Assembly (NCBI GenBank): GCA_937915825.1 | Contig: CALGGT010000049.1 | Location: forward strand, 1-21,171 | Origin: an uncultured Eubacterium sp. | GTDB lineage: Bacteria; Bacillota; Clostridia; Lachnospirales; Lachnospiraceae | Direction of reading: 5' to 3' | DNA length: 21,171 nt | Part shown: in pieces, positions 14,870 through 21,171 of the stretch | Position numbering within the stretch: position 1 is the stretch's first letter | How the letters are laid out: each line of letters opens with the position of its first letter | Made by a program: the position numbers and the translations under genes | Notes under the pieces: generated by a model | Told to the model about the DNA's origin: nothing | Seen by the model: only the letters and a program-made list of their open reading frames with translations | Database searches by the model: none

Positions 14870-17185
14870 TTACTTACTTTTCTTCTCACGCTTATTCTTA
14901 TTCTTGTCTTCACTCTTGTTCTTGTTCGCGTTCTTCTCACTCTTACTTTTGTTCGTGTTCTTATTCTTGTCTTTACTCTTATTCTTGTTCTTCTTGAACA
15001 CTTCTTCCACAACCTGTTTGGTTGCGCTTCCATTCTCCCATCCGCAATATTTATCATAGAAAACGCCATATTGCTTTTTATATTTTGCTTCGATTTCATC
15101 AATATGTTCAATCGCTTCGATCACCTCATCCGATTCATACAGAAGGGGACCGGGCAATTCCTGCTCCATATCAAAATAAAATCCTCGCAAGACGCTTCGG
15201 TATTTCTCAAAATCATACGTAAAGAACAACATGGGGCGTTTTAGGTTTGCGTAGTCGAAAAATACCGATGAATAATCCGTGATCAAAATATCCGAGATCA
15301 GGTATAACTCGGCAATGTCGTCGTGCTTGGTTCCATTAACGGCGAAACTTCCATATTTCTTTAGATCCAGGCTGTCCGCTATGAAATAATGGGTACGTAA
15401 TACGATCACGTACTCATCCCCCAAACGTTCCTGCATCTTATCCAGATCCAGCTTCAGGGTAAAATGATACTTCGCATGGTCATAATAGTCGTCGTCCCGC
15501 CAGGTGGGAGCATAAAGGATCACTTTTTTATCCAGGGTGATTCCTAATTTCTCCTTAATCTTGCGAACCCGCTCGTCCATGTCTTTGCAATACAGAATGT
15601 CATTTCTAGGGTATCCCGTCTCTAAATATTTTCCATCGTACATAAAGGCATGTCGGAAAATATCCTCCGAAAACCGGTTGGGAGCCACCAAATAATCCCA
15701 GCAACTCTTTTGCCGATAGAACTGACTCTTATAGGTCGGTGACGCGGAAACCACTTCATCCATGTCAAATACCAGTTTCTTCAATGGGGTTCCATGCCAG
15801 GTCTCCAGGAACACATTTCCCTCTCTCTTAATAAAGTACACCGGCTGTCTTCCGTTAAATACATGGTATTTGGCAATCGCCATGTAATAAAAATATCCCA
15901 TGGTAAATCTCTTCACCTGTTTGGCGGCATAGGGCAATTTCAATTTTTTCCCGGCATGGATCCAAACAAAGGTATATTCCCCCGGATAATGTTCATTCAT
16001 ATACTCAAAAATGTATTTCGGGCTATCGGAGTAATTCTTTCCAAAGAAACTCTCAAAGATCACTAACTTTTCATCCAAAGGCTTTTTGGAAAAGACTTTC
16101 TTGTATAAATATTTCTTAAGCTCGGAATAACTGGTAACCACCCGTTTCATATTCTGCTTTCTTCCGTGCTTTTTCCCTTGTTTGATAATCCCATCCAGAT
16201 CCCCGGCTTTGGCCAGGCGGACCATTTTCCTTCGATAGGGATGAATGTTCTTCTCCGTATACTCGCTGATCAGCGCCACGGAAGGCACCAATTCGTTCAT
16301 CAGCGCTTTCTTAACCTTCGGGGGTTCGTTAATTAAATCCCGTAAGATCTTGCTTAAATATTGGCGAATAAATTTGCTGTCAAAATATACCCTCTCATCC
16401 GGATCCGTTACAAAAACAGCTGCCGTACGATAGGCACGCATGCTTTCCAACAACCGCTCGCCCTTGTCGTTCTCCTGAGACAGGGAGGGGTCGTTGATCG
16501 GATCGTTATGGCGATGTTTGACATACACCCGTTCCTCGCAAAAATAGCTGTTTTGACTAAGGGATGCCGCCTCAACCAGGAAGGGCAGATCGGAATAATA
16601 ATGGTATTCCTCATGGAAGCGGATCTTCTCATAGATCGATCTGGCAAATACCACGCCTAAGACCGAAAGTCTAGGCCAGATCCTGGCATTTCGCAAAAGA
16701 TTCCCCAGCGTGGTATCGTAATCTGACTTCTTCTCTTCCTTGGTCTCATCCTCTCCCTCAAGGGCCTCGCTGTCATTCTCGGCTGCATCCTCTGCGGTGG
16801 TTTCTTTCTGTTCGTTGTCCAAATATACATTTCTGGAATACCAACTATAATTCTTAAGGGAATGGATCAGATCTTTTCCGTCCCCCTCCTCCAACAGGAT
16901 TTCCAGGGAACGTTCCCCTTCCAAATAGTCGTCTGAATCCAGGAACATGGCATAGTCTCCGGTTGCCACTTCCAAACCTTTGTTTCTGGCAGCTGCCACC
17001 CCGTCAACTTCTACGTTGACAAATTGCAGGTTCAGGTTCTCATAGGGCGTTACATCCGGTTTTTCGCAGTTGCTGCATACGAGAATCACTTCCATATCCT
17101 CTATGGTTTGAATGTTCAGACTTGTTAAACAGTCTTTTATGTACTTTTCTTCGCCATGATACGCGATGATTACACTGATCTTCAA
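14870..17185 (-). CDS. Bifunctional GT2 glycosyltransferase / CDP-glycerol glycerophosphotransferase with Lys/Asn tail
   Basis: A 771-residue fusion with the same plan as its downstream neighbour. The GT2 domain (about 1-230) shows ISVIIAYHGEE (3-13), GVAAARNKG (62-70) and MFLDSDDYL (80-88). A helical linker precedes the TagF-like domain with FESFFGKNYSDSPKY (377-391), HGTPLKKL (464-471), GYPRND (524-529), APTWRDD (559-565), RTHYFIAD (597-604) and ITDYSSVFFDY (635-645). Two oddities: an acidic insert at about 123-155 within the GT2 domain, and a 41-residue C-terminal tail (731-771) made of 18 Lys and 10 Asn with few other residues. The start codon is TTG at 17185, with GAAGGAG about eight bases upstream; the next Met would delete the first strand of the GT2 fold. 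It follows dapL after 24 bases. Confidence 0.92.
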   Translation of the reverse strand: MKISVIIAYHGEEKYIKDCLTSLNIQTIEDMEVILVCSNCEKPDVTPYENLNLQFVNVEVDGVAAARNKGLEVATGDYAMFLDSDDYLEGERSLEILLEEGDGKDLIHSLKNYSWYSRNVYLDNEQKETTAEDAAENDSEALEGEDETKEEKKSDYDTTLGNLLRNARIWPRLSVLGVVFARSIYEKIRFHEEYHYYSDLPFLVEAASLSQNSYFCEERVYVKHRHNDPINDPSLSQENDKGERLLESMRAYRTAAVFVTDPDERVYFDSKFIRQYLSKILRDLINEPPKVKKALMNELVPSVALISEYTEKNIHPYRRKMVRLAKAGDLDGIIKQGKKHGRKQNMKRVVTSYSELKKYLYKKVFSKKPLDEKLVIFESFFGKNYSDSPKYIFEYMNEHYPGEYTFVWIHAGKKLKLPYAAKQVKRFTMGYFYYMAIAKYHVFNGRQPVYFIKREGNVFLETWHGTPLKKLVFDMDEVVSASPTYKSQFYRQKSCWDYLVAPNRFSEDIFRHAFMYDGKYLETGYPRNDILYCKDMDERVRKIKEKLGITLDKKVILYAPTWRDDDYYDHAKYHFTLKLDLDKMQERLGDEYVIVLRTHYFIADSLDLKKYGSFAVNGTKHDDIAELYLISDILITDYSSVFFDYANLKRPMLFFTYDFEKYRSVLRGFYFDMEQELPGPLLYESDEVIEAIEHIDEIEAKYKKQYGVFYDKYCGWENGSATKQVVEEVFKKNKNKSKDKNKNTNKSKSEKNANKNKSEDKNKNKREKKSK
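14873..14995 (-). repeat. Low-complexity Lys/Asn-coding repeat at gene end
   Basis: The sense strand is nearly all purine, with AAGAAY codons. An 11-residue block NKNKSKDKNKN recurs 21 codons later as NKNKSEDKNKN, so the tail arose at least in part by an imperfect 63-bp tandem duplication. Confidence 0.75.
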
Positions 17186-17209
17186 AATTACGTCTCCTTC
17201 AAAAAACGA

Positions 17210-18424
17210 TCAACCCTTTGTAATACGTCCGATTGCTTCCTGGGTATTCTCCAGGGAGCCAAATGCTGTCAGTCTGAAATACCCTTCTCCACTGGGACCA
17301 AATCCACTTCCCGGCGTTCCCACAATGTTGTATTTCTCCAACATCACATCAAAGAAATCCCAGGAACTCATTTGATCCGGCGTCTTCATCCAGATGTAGG
17401 GAGCATTCACGCCGCCAAATACTTCAAATCCGGCATTCTGCAACCCTTCCCGGATCATCTTGGCATTCCTCATGTAATAAGCAATCTGCTCTTTGGTCTG
17501 TTGCTTGCCAGCTTCGCTATAAACGGCCTCGCCGGCTTTTTGAATGATATAGGGAGCGCCATTGAACTTGGTGCCGTGACGTCTTGCCCATAGGGAATTC
17601 AGGGAAGTTCCGTTGCAAACCAGCTTTTTCGGGATCACTGTAAAGCCCAGACGGGTTCCGGTAAATCCGGCATTCTTAGAGAAACTTCTCATCTCGATGG
17701 CGCAGGTGTCCGCCCCCTCGCATTCATAAATGGAATGGGGCACATCTTCCTCACTGATATACGCCTCATAGGCGGCGTCATAGATGATCACGGATTTGTG
17801 CTCATTGGCATAATCCACCCAGGTTTGCAGCTCATCCCTGGTCAGGGTAGTTCCGGTAGGATTATTGGGACAGCAAATGTAGATCATATCCGGTGTTTGC
17901 TCCGGAATAGCCGGCACAAAATGATTTTCCGCCGTGCAGGGCATGTAGATCACCTTGGACCATTTTTCTTCCTCAGTTACATAATCCCCGGTTCTTCCTG
18001 CCATGGCATTGGTGTCCACATATACCGGATAGACCGGGTCGCAGACAGCGATCACATTGTCCGGGCCAAAAATATCTCCGATGTTGCCGGAATCGCTTTT
18101 GGCGCCATCACTGATAAAGATCTCATCCAACGCAAGGTCGACACCTCTTGGTTTATAGTCATTGTCAATAATGGCTTTCCTTAAAAATTCATAGCCTAAA
18201 TCCGGGGCATACCCATGAAATGTGTCTGCATTCGCCATTTCATCCACCGCTTTGTGCAGCGCTTCGATCACAGCCGGTGCCAAAGGCTGGGTTACATCCC
18301 CGATTCCCAAACTGATCACTTTCTTATCCGGATTCGCCTCAATAAATTCTCTGGATTTTCTTCCCACTGTGGAAAAGAGATAGCTTCCGGGCAACTTTAA
18401 ATAATTCTCATTAATCTGAAACAT
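17210..18424 (-). CDS. dapL: LL-diaminopimelate aminotransferase
   Basis: A 404-residue fold-type I PLP enzyme converting tetrahydrodipicolinate plus glutamate directly to LL-2,6-diaminopimelate, the short route to lysine and peptidoglycan diaminopimelate used by many Clostridia. Visible landmarks are the N-terminal FQINENYLKLPGSYLF typical of DapL, GYAPDLG (71-77), SDGAKSDSGNI (105-115), CPNNPTG (185-191), DAAYEAY (216-222) and SFSKNAGFTGTRLG with the PLP lysine K250 (247-260). ATG at 18424 has AGGAGG five bases upstream, directly abutting the leuS stop, with a 9-base intergenic gap that indicates co-transcription and likely translational coupling with leuS. Length is normal for the family. 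Other class I aminotransferases are excluded by the DapL-like N-terminus and active-site segment. Confidence 0.95.
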   Translation of the reverse strand: MFQINENYLKLPGSYLFSTVGRKSREFIEANPDKKVISLGIGDVTQPLAPAVIEALHKAVDEMANADTFHGYAPDLGYEFLRKAIIDNDYKPRGVDLALDEIFISDGAKSDSGNIGDIFGPDNVIAVCDPVYPVYVDTNAMAGRTGDYVTEEEKWSKVIYMPCTAENHFVPAIPEQTPDMIYICCPNNPTGTTLTRDELQTWVDYANEHKSVIIYDAAYEAYISEEDVPHSIYECEGADTCAIEMRSFSKNAGFTGTRLGFTVIPKKLVCNGTSLNSLWARRHGTKFNGAPYIIQKAGEAVYSEAGKQQTKEQIAYYMRNAKMIREGLQNAGFEVFGGVNAPYIWMKTPDQMSSWDFFDVMLEKYNIVGTPGSGFGPSGEGYFRLTAFGSLENTQEAIGRITKG

Positions 18425-18433
18425 AGAATCCTC

Positions 18434-20845
18434 CTAACCTTTCACAACAAGATTGATGATCTTGCCGGGTACATATATTTCTTTGACGATCTCCTTGCCT
18501 GCAATCTTGCTTTGAATGGCTTCTTTCCCTGCCGCGATGGCATCTTCTTTGGAGGCGTCCACATCCAACGTTACGGTTCCGCGAAGCTTTCCGTTTACCT
18601 GCACGCCGATTTCAATCACCTGTTCTTTGGTCTTAGCCTCGTCATAAGTGGGCCACGCGCTTTCAAAGATCCTCTTCTCAAAGCCCATGATCTCCCACAA
18701 TTCCTCTGTAATATGAGGAGCCACCGGATTCAGTAACTGCAAAAACGTTTGAAATTCCGCCCTTGTTAATTTTTCATTCTTATAGACGTCATTTAACAAG
18801 GTCATCAGCGCCGCAATGGCCGTGTTGTATTTTAGATTCTCATAGTCATTGGTCACCTTTTGAATGGTTTGGTGCATCTTGCTTTCCAACTCATGAGAAT
18901 AGGTGTCCCCGTCTACGACAAAATCCTGCATCTTCCACACACGATCCAAAAATCTTCGACATCCCTTTACGCCTTTTTCAGACCAGGAAGCAGCCGAATC
19001 AAAGGTTCCGATAAACATTTCATACGTACGCAGGGTATCCGCACCATACTCCTCTACAATGTCGTCGGGATTTACCACGTTTCCACGGGATTTACTCATT
19101 TTCTCCCCGTTTTCACCCAGGATCATTCCATGAGAGGTTCTCTTCTGATACGGTTCCTTCGTGGGAACAACCCCCTCATCGTATAGGAATTTATGCCAGA
19201 ATCTGGAATACAGCAAATGCAGAGTTGTATGCTCCATGCCACCGTTGTACCAATCAACCGGCAGCCAGTATTTTAACGCATCTTTATCTGCCAGTGCCTC
19301 CTCGTTCCACGGATCGATGTAACGAAGAAAATACCACGAGGAACCGGCCCACTGAGGCATGGTGTCCGTCTCTCTCTCCGCCGGTCCACCGCAGCAGGGA
19401 CAGGTTGTCTCTACCCACTCCCGCATATTGGCAATGGGAGATTCACCGTTGTCCGTCGGCATGTAATTGTCCACCTCCGGGAGCTCTAAAGGAAGCTCTT
19501 CTTCTGGAACCGGCACATAGCCGCATTTTTCACAATGAACGACCGGAATGGGTTCTCCCCAATATCTTTGGCGGGAGAATACCCAGTCACGCAATTTGAA
19601 ATTTCTCTTCGGTTCTCCCACTCCCTGATCACGCAGCCACTCAATAATGGCTTTTTTCCCTTCTTCCACGCTCATACCGTTTAAGAAGTCGGAATTCACC
19701 AGGGTTCCGGTTTCCACATCCGTAAATGCTTCGTTCTGAACATCTCCCCCGGCGATGACCTCGATAATGGGAATATTAAATTTCTTAGCAAACTCCCAGT
19801 CTCTCGTATCATGAGCCGGCACTGCCATAATCGCTCCTGTTCCGTAACTCATTAATACATAGTCGGAAACCCAAATGGGAATTTCTTTTCCGTTCACCGG
19901 GTTGATCGCGGAAATTCCTTGGATCTCCACACCAGTTTTATCCTTGGCAAGCTCCGTACGCTCGAAGTCCGATTTCATGGATGCCTGCTTCTGATACGCG
20001 ACCACCTCGTCCATGTTGGTAATGCGATCTTTGTATTTTTCAATGTAAGGATGCTCCGGTGCCACAACCATATACGTAGCACCGAATAAGGTATCCGGAC
20101 GAGTGGTGTAAACCCGTAATTTATCTTCCGAATCTTTGATGGCAAAATCCACCTCAGCGCCGTTGGATCTTCCGATCCAGTTCTTTTGGGAAATCTTAAC
20201 CCGCTTGATGTAATCCACATCGTCCAGGTCATCGATCAAGCGATCCGCATATTTGGTAATCTTCAACATCCATTGACTTTTAACCCGTCGTTCCACATCG
20301 CTACCGCATCGCTCGCATTGGCCGTTAACCACTTCCTCATTGGCCAATCCGCACTTACAGGAGGGACACCAGTTAATCGGCATCTTCGACTTATAAGCCA
20401 AACCTTTTTTGAATAATTTTAAGAAAATCCACTGCGTCCATTTATAATAATTAGGATCCGTAGTATTTACCTCACGATCCCAATCAAAGGAATAACCAAG
20501 GGACTGAAGCTGTTTTTTGAATTTGGCTACATTTTGTCTGGTGACTTCCTTGGGATGAATCTTATTCTTGATCGCGTAATTTTCCGTGGGAAGTCCGAAT
20601 GCGTCCCATCCCATGGGAAATAACACGTTATAGCCTTCCATCCTTCTCTTACGGGATACAATATCCAAGGCTGTATAGGGTCTGGGATGTCCCACGTGCA
20701 ACCCTTGCCCGGAGGGATAGGGAAATTCTACCAAAGCGTAAAACTTTGGCTTTGTATAGTCGTTCTCCGCGCAAAATGCCTTTTCTTCTTCCCAAATCTT
20801 TTGCCATTTACCTTCCAATTTCTTCGGATCGTATGCTTCCTTCAC
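18434..20845 (-). CDS. leuS: Leucyl-tRNA synthetase
   Basis: An 803-residue class Ia synthetase that charges tRNA-Leu. The HIGH signature is YPSGQGLHVGH (43-53) and the KMSKS loop is EKMSKSRGN (581-589). Zinc-type cysteines occur at 160/163/177/180 and again at 438/441 with 482/485. The CP1 editing domain (about 225-415) keeps the threonine-rich TTRPDTLFG (247-255) and VPAHDTRDWEF with its editing Asp, so proofreading should be intact. The start codon is GTG at 20845 with AAAGGAGG nine bases upstream. A consensus promoter lies about 70 bases upstream. The leader is far too short for a T-box, an arrangement often used for this gene in Firmicutes. It heads the long gene run into dapL and the surface-polymer genes. 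Confidence 0.97.
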   Translation of the reverse strand: MKEAYDPKKLEGKWQKIWEEEKAFCAENDYTKPKFYALVEFPYPSGQGLHVGHPRPYTALDIVSRKRRMEGYNVLFPMGWDAFGLPTENYAIKNKIHPKEVTRQNVAKFKKQLQSLGYSFDWDREVNTTDPNYYKWTQWIFLKLFKKGLAYKSKMPINWCPSCKCGLANEEVVNGQCERCGSDVERRVKSQWMLKITKYADRLIDDLDDVDYIKRVKISQKNWIGRSNGAEVDFAIKDSEDKLRVYTTRPDTLFGATYMVVAPEHPYIEKYKDRITNMDEVVAYQKQASMKSDFERTELAKDKTGVEIQGISAINPVNGKEIPIWVSDYVLMSYGTGAIMAVPAHDTRDWEFAKKFNIPIIEVIAGGDVQNEAFTDVETGTLVNSDFLNGMSVEEGKKAIIEWLRDQGVGEPKRNFKLRDWVFSRQRYWGEPIPVVHCEKCGYVPVPEEELPLELPEVDNYMPTDNGESPIANMREWVETTCPCCGGPAERETDTMPQWAGSSWYFLRYIDPWNEEALADKDALKYWLPVDWYNGGMEHTTLHLLYSRFWHKFLYDEGVVPTKEPYQKRTSHGMILGENGEKMSKSRGNVVNPDDIVEEYGADTLRTYEMFIGTFDSAASWSEKGVKGCRRFLDRVWKMQDFVVDGDTYSHELESKMHQTIQKVTNDYENLKYNTAIAALMTLLNDVYKNEKLTRAEFQTFLQLLNPVAPHITEELWEIMGFEKRIFESAWPTYDEAKTKEQVIEIGVQVNGKLRGTVTLDVDASKEDAIAAGKEAIQSKIAGKEIVKEIYVPGKIINLVVKG

Positions 20846-20848
20846 CTT

Positions 20849-20872
20849 TTATTTCCTCCTTTTCCGATTCAC
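20849..20872 (-). CDS. Possible 7-codon upstream ORF in the leuS leader
   Basis: GTG at 20872 is preceded by AGGAG (20880-20884) at an ideal 7-base distance and opens a frame encoding MNRKRRK, ending in TAA (20849-20851) three bases before the leuS GTG. The leuS ribosome site lies inside it. It has no leucine codons, so it would not act as a classical leucine attenuator; translational coupling or site occlusion is conceivable. Seven codons could easily arise by chance. Confidence 0.3.
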   Translation of the reverse strand: MNRKRRK

Positions 20873-20893
20873 GGTTACTCTCCTGTGAATCGG
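20864..20893 (-). other. Hairpin in the leuS leader
   Basis: Perfect 9-bp arms CCGATTCAC (20885-20893 on the minus strand) and GTGAATCGG (20864-20872) enclose a 12-base loop that carries AGGAGAG. It ends four bases before the leuS AAAGGAGG. There is no T-run, so it is not a terminator. A role in mRNA stability or translation control is inference. Confidence 0.7.
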
Positions 20894-20922
20894 GTTTGAT
20901 CAACGTTCTTCACTAACTTTTA

Positions 20923-20951
20923 ATTCTACCGTTTTTAGGGCATTTTGTCAA
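20923..20951 (-). promoter_or_regulatory. Consensus sigma-A promoter for leuS
   Basis: On the minus strand TTGACA (20946-20951), exactly 17 bases, then TAGAAT (20923-20928). This gives a leader of about 70 bases. It is the only strong promoter seen upstream of the leuS-to-TPR gene run. Confidence 0.9.
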
Positions 20952-20960
20952 CACTCTAAC

Positions 20961-20994
20961 GCATTTTTGCCATAAATCTCCCATGCATTTTTGC
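20961..20994. repeat. Duplicated 10-bp element upstream of the leuS promoter
   Basis: GCATTTTTGC occurs at 20961-20970 and 20985-20994 on the plus strand (24-base period) with similar flanks. Each has GCA/TGC ends, so it is partly palindromic. They lie just upstream of the -35 element and could be paired protein-binding sites or AT-rich upstream elements. Confidence 0.5.
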
Positions 20995-21053
20995 TATAAA
21001 ACCGAGTAGCATATGACCTTATAAACCAAACATCAAAAATCAAGTGCAGGGCA

Positions 21054-21089
21054 TAAAAAAACTGCTACATGCCGATACATGTAACAGTT
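21054..21089 (-). terminator. Intrinsic terminator after tRNA-Cys
   Basis: Minus-strand arms AACTGTTACATG (21078-21089) and CATGTAGCAGTT (21060-21071) form a 12-bp stem with one G-U pair and a 6-base loop, followed directly by a run of T. It ends the tRNA-Cys transcript and isolates the leuS promoter. Confidence 0.92.
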
Positions 21090-21099
21090 CATGACCTTC

Positions 21100-21170
21100 A
21101 GGCGACAACCAGATTCGAACTGGTGATCAGGGTGTTGCAGACCCACGCCTTACCACTTGGCTATGTCGCC
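21100..21170 (-). tRNA. tRNA-Cys, anticodon GCA
   Basis: A 71-nucleotide tRNA with acceptor stem GGCGACA/TGTCGCC, discriminator U73 as required for cysteine, anticodon stem GGGT/ACCC-type pairing around the loop CTGCAAC with anticodon GCA, and a T-arm CCAG-TTCGAAT-CTGG. CCA is not encoded. Its promoter lies outside the window. Confidence 0.97.
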
Positions 21171-21171
21171 A

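Noticed and set aside
14853..15059. Plus-strand frame rich in Leu/Phe resembling a small hydrophobic membrane protein.
   Set aside because: It is the antisense shadow of the Lys/Asn-rich coding tail (AAG/AAY read backwards gives CTT/TTC); no ribosome site supports it.
11384..17185. Possible capsule- or phage-type defence island because of the unusual fusion transferases.
   Set aside because: All three show complete CDP-glycerol transferase motifs and the flanks are housekeeping genes; there is no integrase, transposase, toxin or nuclease signature.
20846..21053. Possible T-box riboswitch upstream of leuS.
   Set aside because: The transcribed leader from the mapped-by-sequence promoter is only about 70 bases, with no T-box core, specifier loop or antiterminator/terminator pair.
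1..21171. CRISPR arrays or insertion sequences.
   Set aside because: No regularly spaced repeats of CRISPR length and no transposase-like protein were found; the tandem repeats present have no spacers.

Overview
The window looks like a chromosomal segment of a low-to-mid GC Gram-positive anaerobe of the Clostridia, most likely Lachnospiraceae. The basis is strong AGGAGG-type ribosome binding sites, consensus sigma-A promoters, LL-diaminopimelate aminotransferase, TagF-like CDP-glycerol transferases, and a gene set resembling the Lachnospiraceae families DUF5716 and DUF5717. This placement is inference from gene content; there is no rRNA here. Every supported gene lies on the minus strand, so transcription runs from right to left.

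Right to left: tRNA-Cys(GCA) with an intrinsic terminator (21100-21170, 21054-21089). Then a consensus promoter (20923-20951), a short leader with a hairpin and a possible 7-codon upstream ORF, and a long tightly packed gene run: leuS, dapL, two glycosyltransferase-2/CDP-glycerol glycerophosphotransferase fusions, a stand-alone CDP-glycerol transferase, then four proteins of unknown function (a membrane protein with a helical tail, a 1185-residue DUF5717-like scaffold, a DUF5716-like protein and a TPR-like protein). No internal promoter or terminator is evident, so leuS to the TPR gene (about 16 kb) may be one transcript.

The middle section holds tRNA-Leu(AAG) with its own consensus promoter and a terminator-like hairpin, followed by a SEC-C zinc-motif gene and class II fructose-bisphosphate aldolase. 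After a strong inverted repeat that also contains a promoter-like sequence comes a housekeeping cluster: THUMP-domain RNA methyltransferase, XTP/dITP pyrophosphatase (rdgB), YfcE-type phosphoesterase and a COG2426-type membrane protein. The first 156 bases are GC-rich, unassigned sequence.

The best candidate for an undescribed system is the four-gene module at 4773-11312. Its 398-residue member reads, block by block, like an Hsp70 (nucleotide-binding domain plus beta substrate-binding domain, no lid) whose phosphate-binding residues have been lost. It is encoded with a giant beta-sandwich/alpha-solenoid protein, a TPR-like protein and a membrane anchor, directly downstream of surface-polymer transferases. 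A second recurring pattern is short tandem duplications at or just past the 3' ends of four genes.
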